Assembly (NCBI GenBank): GCA_016787265.1
Contig: JAEUVF010000012.1
Span: 244,463 to 308,462, forward strand
DNA from: Flavipsychrobacter sp.
Lineage (GTDB): Bacteria; Bacteroidota; Bacteroidia; Chitinophagales; Chitinophagaceae
Length of the DNA: 64,000 nt
Direction of reading: 5' to 3'
Shown: piece by piece, positions 35,156 to 43,380 of the stretch
Numbering within the stretch: position 1 is the stretch's first letter
Layout of the letters: each line of letters opens with the position of its first letter
Made by a program: the position numbers and the translations under genes
Notes under the pieces: model-generated
Told to the model about the DNA's origin: nothing
What the model saw: the letters and a program-made list of their open reading frames with translations, nothing else
Databases searched by the model: none

Positions 35156-37092
35156 GTTATTGGCTGAACAAAGTACATGTCAATTTCTCCAATATTTTTT
35201 GCTGTAATTTTTCCCCTGTAGGTACATGGATAATCGTTTTTGATCAGCTCGTAAATATTTTCGGATACATTAACCTGGCCAGGTTCTCCATTGCTTTCCA
35301 TCCTGCTGGCAATATTTACTGTACTGCCCCAGATATCATAGGCGTATTTTGTTTTACCCACAACACCTGCAACAACCGGACCCACATGGATGCCTACCCG
35401 AAGTTCCCAGGGTGCCATATTCTTCTTAGCTCTTTCCTGATTCCAGCTTTCCATATATTGAATGATCTCAAAAGCAGCTGCAACAATATTTTTAACATGA
35501 TCAGGATCCGGACTTGGAATTCCTCCTGCACACATATAGGAATCACCAATGGTCTTAATTTTTTCTAAATGATATTTTGTTATGATATCATCGAAAGCCA
35601 TAAAACATTCATTGAGTTCCTCCAGCAATTCCTGCGGCGAGAGCACATCCGCCATTTTTGTAAAACTTTTGAAATCAGTAAACAGGACAGAAACCTGTTC
35701 AAAATATTTAGGGGTTGCTACGCCCTGTGTTTTTAATTCATTCGCCACTTCAGCAGGCAGGATATTTAAAAGCAGTTTTTCGATTTCCTCATTCTTTTTA
35801 TCAAGTATTTCATTTGTTTTGGCTTTCATCCGGTAGTTGCGATATAACATTACAGCAATTGCAACAATTAGCAATAGTCCAATCAGGGAAGCATTTTTTG
35901 CAAATTTCTGCCGTGTTATTTCAAGCTCTTTTAATTCTTTGTCTTTCGTTAGCAGGTCGATTTCATTTTCTTTTTTCTCAATTTCGAAATTGAATATCAG
36001 CCTGGATAATTTCTGGTCAGATGCGGAGTTATAAATCGAATCTTTTACACTGGAATACAGGTTCTGGTATTTTAATGCAGTTGGATAATCCTTGGACAGC
36101 TGATAGGTAATCGCCAGTCCGTTGTACAACTTTTCCAATTGCGCAAATGAATTGGTTTCTTTTGCAAATAGTTCTGCCTGTAAATAGGTTGAAATGGCTG
36201 TTTTCAAAAATCCCTGTTCCCGATAGGCATCCGCCAGTCCGATTAAAGATTCTGCCATTTCCAGTTTAGCATCCAGCTTGAGTGTCATGTTATAGGCCTG
36301 CAAATGGTAGCGGATCGCTTCATCCAGATTTTTTTTCTGAAAGTAAAGGTTCCCCATTTTGTTCAAGGTATACGACATGCTGATACTGTCCTGAAATGCT
36401 TTCAATGCTTTTTCGAAATACAGCATGGCGGTTTTTTCATCATTTCGGGCCGTATAAATTTCACCTAAGTTGGTTGCTGTGGTACCATATGCATCCATGT
36501 CACCCAGCTCTTCCAGCATGGGCAGGGCTTTGATAAAATAATCAAGTGCTTTGTTATGCGTTTCCGGATTATCATGGTAAACCGTGCCCAAATTATTAAG
36601 TGCAATAGCTTCCCGAAGTTTCAATTTATGATCTTCTGCTACTTTCAATGAACGCAGATAAAAATCAAGCGCCTTGATCTTATCTCCCTGGTTATAATAA
36701 ACTACACCGATATTGCTTAGTACAGTTGATACACCGGTTTGGTCACCAATTGCTTCATATAAATTGAGTGATTCCTGCCAATACTGAATTGCTTCAACAT
36801 AATTGCCCTGCACATATCGTATGTTTCCCATTGTCTTAACTGCCAGGGCCTGTTCACTTTTAAAACCTGTCTGAGCTGCATGCTGACTTGCCAGCTGAGC
36901 ATATTGAAAAGAGGAATCAGCAGAAGAATTCATGAATTCCCGGCTCAGCATTAAATAGCCGTTTATCCGGATGGAATCAGATTTTTCTGCTGGTATCGCT
37001 TTTTTTAAACTGTCAATAACAGACTGCTGACCCTGAACCTGACCAATTGCCAGCAGAAGGAAAACAAGTAATCCGTATGGTTTACATTTCAT
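35110..37092 (-). CDS. TPR-sensor class III adenylate cyclase
   Basis: A 660-residue membrane-spanning cyclase. A signal peptide (to about residue 22) exports a stretch of seven or more TPR repeats (about 35-370). A coiled coil leads to one membrane helix (about 402-420), a second helical linker, and a cytosolic class III cyclase domain (about 460-635). VLFTDFKSFTK carries a metal Asp, EKIKTIGD the purine-contacting Lys, and YDIWGSTVNIASRMES the second specificity Asp plus the Asn/Arg pair. Lys and Asp at these sites indicate ATP rather than GTP. It could turn an envelope signal into cAMP; a cNMP-binding protein is encoded 5.8 kb away. Confidence 0.92.
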   Translation of the reverse strand: MKCKPYGLLVFLLLAIGQVQGQQSVIDSLKKAIPAEKSDSIRINGYLMLSREFMNSSADSSFQYAQLASQHAAQTGFKSEQALAVKTMGNIRYVQGNYVEAIQYWQESLNLYEAIGDQTGVSTVLSNIGVVYYNQGDKIKALDFYLRSLKVAEDHKLKLREAIALNNLGTVYHDNPETHNKALDYFIKALPMLEELGDMDAYGTTATNLGEIYTARNDEKTAMLYFEKALKAFQDSISMSYTLNKMGNLYFQKKNLDEAIRYHLQAYNMTLKLDAKLEMAESLIGLADAYREQGFLKTAISTYLQAELFAKETNSFAQLEKLYNGLAITYQLSKDYPTALKYQNLYSSVKDSIYNSASDQKLSRLIFNFEIEKKENEIDLLTKDKELKELEITRQKFAKNASLIGLLLIVAIAVMLYRNYRMKAKTNEILDKKNEEIEKLLLNILPAEVANELKTQGVATPKYFEQVSVLFTDFKSFTKMADVLSPQELLEELNECFMAFDDIITKYHLEKIKTIGDSYMCAGGIPSPDPDHVKNIVAAAFEIIQYMESWNQERAKKNMAPWELRVGIHVGPVVAGVVGKTKYAYDIWGSTVNIASRMESNGEPGQVNVSENIYELIKNDYPCTYRGKITAKNIGEIDMYFVQPITHQNKLGLSLEAFPL

Positions 37093-37119
37093 GAATTTGA
37101 TATTCAGTAGATACTGGTT

Positions 37120-40100
37120 TTATAATTTAGTGAATCTGAAGATTTTTTGTCCGGATTTAAGCTGAACAATCAAAATATATTGTCCGGCTGGTAATTTTCC
37201 AATGTTCAATTGCCATTTGAATTTGCCGGCAGCATGCATGGACGAAACCGTATGCCTTTGTCCATTGATGGAAGAAATATACAGTTGATCCGGTGTCAGC
37301 CTTTCTTCTGTATTTAACTCTAACAATACAACCTGATTAGCCGGATTGGGATATATTCTGTCAGTTCCAGTTGTTTCCACTTCACCCGGGGCTTCAGAGA
37401 AGTTTGCCACATGGCCTGTATTTGGCCAGTTTTTACATCTTGCAGAATTGGAGCTCGCTTCACTGGCCATGGCGGAATATTGATTGATACCTGTGTTGTT
37501 TATTAACCAGGTGATTTTGCTGCCATCAAAATAGATGGAGAATTTTCCTCCGCCAGGTAAGAACTGGGTTGGTTGATCTTCTTTGAACCGACCTCTTCCG
37601 CGTATTTTGTTTTGGTCTCCAATTGGAACAACTACAGTGAAATCATTGTCATTCTCATAGGCAAAGTTGGCTTTGTATTTAAATCCATTGACCGGTCTCT
37701 TCAATTCTTCTATGCAGATTAATTTCGGTTTGATTTTTTTAATTTTCTTATCATGCCCAACTACAGTCAGCACAGCAGTTCCATATTCGATGGTAAAGCT
37801 GGATGGTGAAGACAATACCATCGGATTTTTTATTGTTATCGGGTATTCACCTTCTTTGCAGTTTGGTACATACGCACTGCTAAACGCTGGAGCTTGAACT
37901 ATCAGCGCTTGTAATTTCACCAGGTTTTCCTCCGTAATATCCCGGAATTGATAAGTATAGGCTGGAACAGGAGATCCTTTTTTAACTTCCAGACTATCAG
38001 GTACCACCCGTACCGATAAAGGTGTTACTGTTAGATTTCCGGAATCAATTTTTAGTTCATAATTCGAAGGTTCTATCAGGCTAATTCCCGATGGAATCAC
38101 TTTGAAGTTGCCGCCCGGTGCATGTCCGGATACCGGATTGCCTGCGTTATCTATAATTGTGAAGCCCAACTCTCCGGTTAACACATTGTTTACCTGATCA
38201 TTGAATTGAAGCCATTGAACAGTTGTGTCATAGTTATTATCAACTGTTCCATAAGGATAGGTTTTATCACTAACAGAAATGGTTAGGGGCATTTTGCTGA
38301 TGGTTAATGTGCCAGGCAAATAAGTGACTTCAAAATTCTCAGAAAGGAGCGCTGCAGGAATTATTTTATGTGTACCTGCCGTTAGCCCGGTGATCAATGC
38401 AATAGACCGATATGTTTCCAATTGTCCGTCACCTTCCTCAATATCTGCCTCGTCTACAATTACTGCAGTATTTCCTTTACTGGCATCACCCGAGCCTTCG
38501 CTTGAAACCAATGCCGATGTATTGCTGAGAGTGCTTACGATACCTCTTAAGCTTACAATGCCTCTCAGACTTACAATGCCTCTCAAACTCACAATGCCTC
38601 TTAGGTTGGAAATACCATCCGTTGACTCCATGGTTATGGTTGGCGTTCCCGAAAAATATTGTGCTATGGAACCGGGTGACAGGTCCAATACACTGGTTGT
38701 TTCATATTGTGGTACACCACTTACGATACCACGTAAGCTTACAATTCCACGGAGACTAACAATTCCCCTTAAACTTACCAGGAAACCAAGATCATTCAAT
38801 TGATTAAATACATCCGGTGCAATCTGGCTTCCGTCAACCAATGCACTTGCATCATTGATCCGGTATAGTTCATGTTGTAATTTTAGCTGCTCCAACACCT
38901 CTGCCTCTTGCTCAGTTGGAATGGTATGGGTACCCTCAATCAAACCGTAATTGTATTCAAAATCCGCTATTCGCTGACCATATTCAAGCTGTTTCCTTTT
39001 TGCTTCAATGGTCACTGGTAACTTCAGCACTCTGAGCGTTCCATCTGGTGTTTGCGGTGCTATAAAGCTGCCATCTTCTGTGGTTGGCGGATATTCATAT
39101 AACTCAGATAAAGCGATTGCTGCAGGGTCCTGTAAATCCAGTGGCTGCATCTTCGCCCGAATATAATAAGGGGAATTAATAGGTGAGAATTGAGTGGCAT
39201 TGGTACTGAATTCAAGGTTGCCTAATCCAAGTGAAGAGGCAGTAATTCCCAGTTCATTAATGTCCACTCCGTTTAACGAAATAATTGCCCTGAACTGTTG
39301 AATCGGAACCGGCTCTCCGAATTTTTTTACCGTATCTACCAGCTCTATGGTTATTTTTTTCTTTGGAATATCAAATAATAATACCGGCTCCGTAATACCT
39401 CCATCTTGCCCGCCTGCACTTATTGGCGGAGTGTATACCTGTATGGCAGGATTACCTGCCACTGCTCCTGGCCTGACCTCAATTGTTGTGCTGTTTAAAA
39501 TAGCATAGTCAGTACGATTCATCGGCTGTGACCGGAAATACACCTGCGAACCTGGTCTGAAAAATTCACCTTTTATCGTGAACTGAAAATCCGGACTTGA
39601 GGGGGGCGGCGTTCCTGTTTCTGCAGGAATTTCTATTGTTTCAATTACCGGTTTGGGCGCCGCAAAACTTCCTATTGCAGCTAGCGGCTGAATTAATCCT
39701 GCTCCAGATTGCGGATCAAATCCTGCCTGATCAATGTCAATTGTTGTTGATTGAAATAGTGCCTTAACCTGATCCGGAGGCAATGTATTGGCCGGATTTA
39801 CAAATTTCCGGTTGGCCTCCATGAGTAAAGCCGCTGCAGCTGCTGCATGCGGCGCTGCTGCAGATGTTCCGAAAAAGTTGATGAAGCCATCGCCATCGAA
39901 ATCATTGGTGCCAAGTGCTACAGTAGTATTCACTCCATTTGGTGCGGTAAAATCAGGTTTGGGACGAACTGTGCCATTTACAGGTGTGCCGCCATAGGAT
40001 GAAAATGTTTCGGAAACAGTAGAGCCGGGAATGGCCGGATTCAATGGTTTGGTATATCGCACTGCTCCAACTGTCATTGCCCCGGCTGCATTTGCCTGTC

Positions 40101-42714
40101 CAACTATAGTACTGGTTCCTTCATTGTATTCTTCAATGGTTGCTTCACCCTGGAAAATGATATACTTTAGATTTACCGGCGTGTTGGAAGCATTGGGTGC
40201 AGCCCCTGCCCTTACTATCAGGATATTGGTAAAGGTAGTTGCCTCAGTATAAAATGGCATTACTTCAATTGGATCACCACCAATATTATTCCTGTTAAAA
40301 CCAAACAGCGTGGTACCATTATCGTTCGTTAGGTAAATATCAAAATCATGGACCGTACCATTCTGTTCCGGTCCAATGGAATAAACATCATCCTGCCATT
40401 GTAGTACGAGGGTATAAGTGCCCGGTACCAGCCGGATTCGTTGAAATACATCACCTGTGCCACTGAAGTCATGTGCCTGTCCCACAATTCCGGATGGCGC
40501 CGCCACAGGCCTGAACGTACGCTGGTAAGATTTGTTTCCATAATTGCCGGCTGCTGAAAAATAGCTAACACCCTGTGCCGTTACGGTATTCACTGCCTGC
40601 GCAACTTTTCCGTCTTTAAAGAAAGGTTCGGTTATGAATGTGATATCATCTACGATTACATCACACTGTGCAATAGACTGGAGTTCCAGTATTCCCTGAG
40701 CAAAATCACCCGCACTTACAAATCCTGTTCTGAATGCAAGAGAAGCACCTGGTGCAATATCATGTATGATCTGTAACATCGCCCTGCCTTCATCAGAACG
40801 CCTGCCAAAGGGATACTCTTTCAAAACTTCCACCGGCGTAGGGAAGGCAGCATTCTCTGGTCCGGGTAAATCTCCGTTTTGAACATCTGTTCTTGCCGGA
40901 CCACCATCAGGCGGATTTAATGGAATGCTTCCCGTTGTATTGTAACTGTCTGATAAAACGCCGATTTTAATTCCATTACCGGTTACGCCATAGGCAGCTC
41001 TGACCTGATTGGTTGCAAAAGAGCTGTCTCCCTGACTCGTGGTTTGCCCGAACGCTGAAACAGCAGAATAAACAGGCCTGCAGAAATTGATTAATTGTTC
41101 ACCCGGTGTACGTTCATTGTCCTGATTGAAGGTGGAAAGCAGTTGCAAATTGGCAAATGGCATTCTTCCCGTAATGATGAGAGAATTTGTTCCATTGGGT
41201 ATGGTGTCAACCAGTCCGTAGGGGTTTCCTGGCGCTGTCAGCAAACCGGCAACATATTCCCGCTTCCCTTCAAATGCAATAATTTCCAGGTAGGCAGAGC
41301 CCTCCTGAACTACAAATAGCTGATTGGTATTTGTATTGATTTCCGGTCCCCGCGACAGAAAATCAAGTTCTGCTCCTGTTAAACTTCCCACTTTCCCGGA
41401 TTGTGGTGGCTCGTATAGTGGACAAACCAAAGGCCTGTTTTCTACCGTAACCGTATCACTGGAACTACAGCCACTATGCAGATCTTTCACAATGAAAATA
41501 TATTCTCCTGCAGCTGTTACCTGCACTTGTTCAGTTGTTGAAAAAATGCTGCCGGAAAGATCGGTCCAGGTATACGATACATTCGAACTGCTACTGGTTC
41601 CGATTAAAGTGGCAGTAGGTTGTGCGGTACAGGACAATACGGTGTTTGCTCCAGCATTGGCATCAGGTCGCTGTTCGCATTGTTCCAGTGGAACATGCAC
41701 CAATTCCACCTTATTCCCGATTTTGATTTTTTTCGCAGACCAGATTGCTCCTGTATATTTTACAGATCCATAATCTCCACCTATCAATACTTCTCCATTG
41801 GGTACAAAGATGGTTCCAAACCAGGAGGATCCGGTTTCATACTTTGATGTACCCAACTGTTTCCAGGCTGTTTTGGTATCCGAACAGGTAGAGCCACTGC
41901 CATGTGCTTCAGCATAAATTCTGGATGCAGAGCCTCCTCCTTTTATTACCACTGCCAGTTTTCCGAGGTCTACATCTCCTTTAATCAGCAACCTGAATAT
42001 CCCCGCTGGGTTTTGTTGAAAATCAAAAACGAAAGTATTGGTACCGCCACTGTTTTTTATTTGATTGAAAACATAGGTGCCCGCACCATTCAGTACCAGT
42101 GTTTTGCCCCCTGATAGTTCAACTTTACCATGTTCACCCGGATTGATGGTTCCTCCATATTTTATGGATTTGGTGACGGATGTCTGAAATTGCTGTTTTT
42201 CCGGAAGGGCTGGAAGATTTGGCAGATTGGGTATCTGCTTTCGAACTACTCCATCAACTGGTTGCGGACCGGAATAGTTTTTTCCATCAGGAAGTGTAAT
42301 GGTACCCTTGATTATTCCACCGGCTATATAGATGTTTCCATTTGCATCAATATCGCCTACGACTTTCGAGTAGGAACCTAAATGGATTGCCTTAAAGGAC
42401 TGAGAAGAATTGGCTGCAGTAATGGCACCGGTAATATTGTTATAACTACTTAGTTGTATGGTTTTGCCAGTATGGATGCCTCCCCCAAATACCACTGTTC
42501 CGGTTGTGATAACCGGACCAAAGGACCCGGTCAGGCCCGTATTAAGGATGGAATTTCCTCCAATTTCAATACCGCAGGAGGCAGCGTTTATCTCCCCGCT
42601 GAAAAGTACATAGTCTCTTAATTTTCCCTGGGCGCTGGCAGAGCCCGCTGAAATCGTAAGAATGCCAAAAAACAACAGAAAAAGCAGCCTGGCGCTCGTC
42701 CGTAAGATTCTCAT
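37120..42714 (-). CDS. Giant secreted subtilase-like protein with MBG domains and T9SS type A tail
   Basis: A 1864-residue secreted protein. After a signal peptide (to about 28) come a beta-helical region (about 30-335), an immunoglobulin-like domain, and a subtilase-like domain (about 575-975) with Asp589 in GVLSDSYN and Ser951 in GTSAAAPH. The His motif HGT is missing; DEGRAM (Glu642) occupies that region. Cell-surface and MBG-type domains follow, interrupted by SLRGIV hexapeptide arrays at residues 1314-1331 and 1370-1393. A C-terminal type A sorting domain begins at about 1785 (YPNPANQ, QYILIVQL). The protein likely reaches the cell surface by T9SS. Whether it is an active protease is uncertain. 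Confidence 0.88.
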   Translation of the reverse strand: MRILRTSARLLFLLFFGILTISAGSASAQGKLRDYVLFSGEINAASCGIEIGGNSILNTGLTGSFGPVITTGTVVFGGGIHTGKTIQLSSYNNITGAITAANSSQSFKAIHLGSYSKVVGDIDANGNIYIAGGIIKGTITLPDGKNYSGPQPVDGVVRKQIPNLPNLPALPEKQQFQTSVTKSIKYGGTINPGEHGKVELSGGKTLVLNGAGTYVFNQIKNSGGTNTFVFDFQQNPAGIFRLLIKGDVDLGKLAVVIKGGGSASRIYAEAHGSGSTCSDTKTAWKQLGTSKYETGSSWFGTIFVPNGEVLIGGDYGSVKYTGAIWSAKKIKIGNKVELVHVPLEQCEQRPDANAGANTVLSCTAQPTATLIGTSSSSNVSYTWTDLSGSIFSTTEQVQVTAAGEYIFIVKDLHSGCSSSDTVTVENRPLVCPLYEPPQSGKVGSLTGAELDFLSRGPEINTNTNQLFVVQEGSAYLEIIAFEGKREYVAGLLTAPGNPYGLVDTIPNGTNSLIITGRMPFANLQLLSTFNQDNERTPGEQLINFCRPVYSAVSAFGQTTSQGDSSFATNQVRAAYGVTGNGIKIGVLSDSYNTTGSIPLNPPDGGPARTDVQNGDLPGPENAAFPTPVEVLKEYPFGRRSDEGRAMLQIIHDIAPGASLAFRTGFVSAGDFAQGILELQSIAQCDVIVDDITFITEPFFKDGKVAQAVNTVTAQGVSYFSAAGNYGNKSYQRTFRPVAAPSGIVGQAHDFSGTGDVFQRIRLVPGTYTLVLQWQDDVYSIGPEQNGTVHDFDIYLTNDNGTTLFGFNRNNIGGDPIEVMPFYTEATTFTNILIVRAGAAPNASNTPVNLKYIIFQGEATIEEYNEGTSTIVGQANAAGAMTVGAVRYTKPLNPAIPGSTVSETFSSYGGTPVNGTVRPKPDFTAPNGVNTTVALGTNDFDGDGFINFFGTSAAAPHAAAAAALLMEANRKFVNPANTLPPDQVKALFQSTTIDIDQAGFDPQSGAGLIQPLAAIGSFAAPKPVIETIEIPAETGTPPPSSPDFQFTIKGEFFRPGSQVYFRSQPMNRTDYAILNSTTIEVRPGAVAGNPAIQVYTPPISAGGQDGGITEPVLLFDIPKKKITIELVDTVKKFGEPVPIQQFRAIISLNGVDINELGITASSLGLGNLEFSTNATQFSPINSPYYIRAKMQPLDLQDPAAIALSELYEYPPTTEDGSFIAPQTPDGTLRVLKLPVTIEAKRKQLEYGQRIADFEYNYGLIEGTHTIPTEQEAEVLEQLKLQHELYRINDASALVDGSQIAPDVFNQLNDLGFLVSLRGIVSLRGIVSLRGIVSGVPQYETTSVLDLSPGSIAQYFSGTPTITMESTDGISNLRGIVSLRGIVSLRGIVSLRGIVSTLSNTSALVSSEGSGDASKGNTAVIVDEADIEEGDGQLETYRSIALITGLTAGTHKIIPAALLSENFEVTYLPGTLTISKMPLTISVSDKTYPYGTVDNNYDTTVQWLQFNDQVNNVLTGELGFTIIDNAGNPVSGHAPGGNFKVIPSGISLIEPSNYELKIDSGNLTVTPLSVRVVPDSLEVKKGSPVPAYTYQFRDITEENLVKLQALIVQAPAFSSAYVPNCKEGEYPITIKNPMVLSSPSSFTIEYGTAVLTVVGHDKKIKKIKPKLICIEELKRPVNGFKYKANFAYENDNDFTVVVPIGDQNKIRGRGRFKEDQPTQFLPGGGKFSIYFDGSKITWLINNTGINQYSAMASEASSNSARCKNWPNTGHVANFSEAPGEVETTGTDRIYPNPANQVVLLELNTEERLTPDQLYISSINGQRHTVSSMHAAGKFKWQLNIGKLPAGQYILIVQLKSGQKIFRFTKL
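38536..38607 (-). repeat. 18-base repeat array encoding LRGIVS hexapeptides, four units
   Basis: Four 18-base units encode NLRGIV then three SLRGIV in residues 1370-1393 of the giant secreted protein. Synonymous third-position differences between units show the peptide is kept while the DNA drifts. Confidence 0.92.
38722..38775 (-). repeat. 18-base repeat array encoding SLRGIV hexapeptides, three units
   Basis: Three 18-base units encode SLRGIV at residues 1314-1331, thirty-eight residues before the second array. Codon choice differs between units and between arrays. Confidence 0.92.
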
Positions 42715-42915
42715 TTGCTAAAAATTATGAATTGCAGGGACACGCCTTCAAAGCGGTCGTCAACAACTCGGGTTTGGGGTTAAAATGAGTTCCGTATGGT
42801 ACGATGAGAAAGGGGTAAGATCAAGAATACGTGAAAATTTTCCCTGGGATATATAGAGTGTTAAGTTACAATTTTATACATATGTTGCAAGGGGAAAAAT
42901 ACCCGTTTTCCGGGA
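42715..42915. other. Intergenic gap upstream of the giant secreted protein
   Basis: About 200 bases between two minus-strand genes. It contains a short hairpin terminator next to the cNMP-binding gene and presumably the promoter of the secreted-protein gene, but I see no clear TAnnTTTG box or operator. Confidence 0.5.
42894..42914 (-). terminator. Short hairpin with T-run after the cNMP-binding gene
   Basis: On the minus strand CCCG-GAAAA-CGGG is followed by TATTTTT, two bases after the stop of the upstream gene. The stem is only four pairs. Confidence 0.45.
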
Positions 42916-43371
42916 TTAACGCTGGTGTTGAACCGTTTTTTCATTTTGAGCCCTTAATCGTTTACAGAGGATTTTAATGAATCCCCTTGCGATTTCCGGC
43001 CTGGTTTCTATTAGTTCATAAAACGGCTCCTGGTCAATTCTGAATAGCGTACAATCCGTTGTACTGGTTGCACTCGCGGATCTTGTTTCCGCATCCAGCA
43101 GAGATAGTTCACCGAATACCTCTTTGTCGCCGAGAATGGCAAGATTGGTCTGACCTTTATGTATGCGCACCGAACCCCGGTGGATAATATACATGCAATC
43201 ACCAATTTCCCCTTCATTAAATATCAGTGTATCCTGTTCAAATTCTTCTTCTTCCATCAAAGGTGCCAGGTCGGCCAGGATATTTTCCGGGGTTTCCCTG
43301 AATATCGGTAAGGATTTAAGGATCAGCACTTTTTCTATAAGTAATAACGGATCCTGGGAATTGTGGCTCAT
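42916..43371 (-). CDS. Stand-alone cyclic-nucleotide-binding domain protein
   Basis: A 151-residue protein made of one CRP-type cNMP-binding domain. LPIFRETPENILADLA is the leading helix, GEIGDCMYIIHRGSVRIHKG the beta-roll, and GELSLLDAETRSASATS the phosphate-binding cassette with the conserved Glu and Arg. No helix-turn-helix follows, so it is not a transcription factor. Only nine bases separate it from the end of the transporter-like gene upstream; homologous domains are fused to such transporters in related bacteria (from memory), so this may be a split form. It probably senses cAMP or cGMP. Confidence 0.88.
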   Translation of the reverse strand: MSHNSQDPLLLIEKVLILKSLPIFRETPENILADLAPLMEEEEFEQDTLIFNEGEIGDCMYIIHRGSVRIHKGQTNLAILGDKEVFGELSLLDAETRSASATSTTDCTLFRIDQEPFYELIETRPEIARGFIKILCKRLRAQNEKTVQHQR

Positions 43372-43380
43372 ACAAATGAT

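Noticed and set aside
38324..38803. Plus-strand open frame of 159 codons over the hexapeptide arrays
   Set aside because: Its repeats are the antisense image of the SLRGIV arrays, which lie in a long gene with sorting domain and signal peptide.
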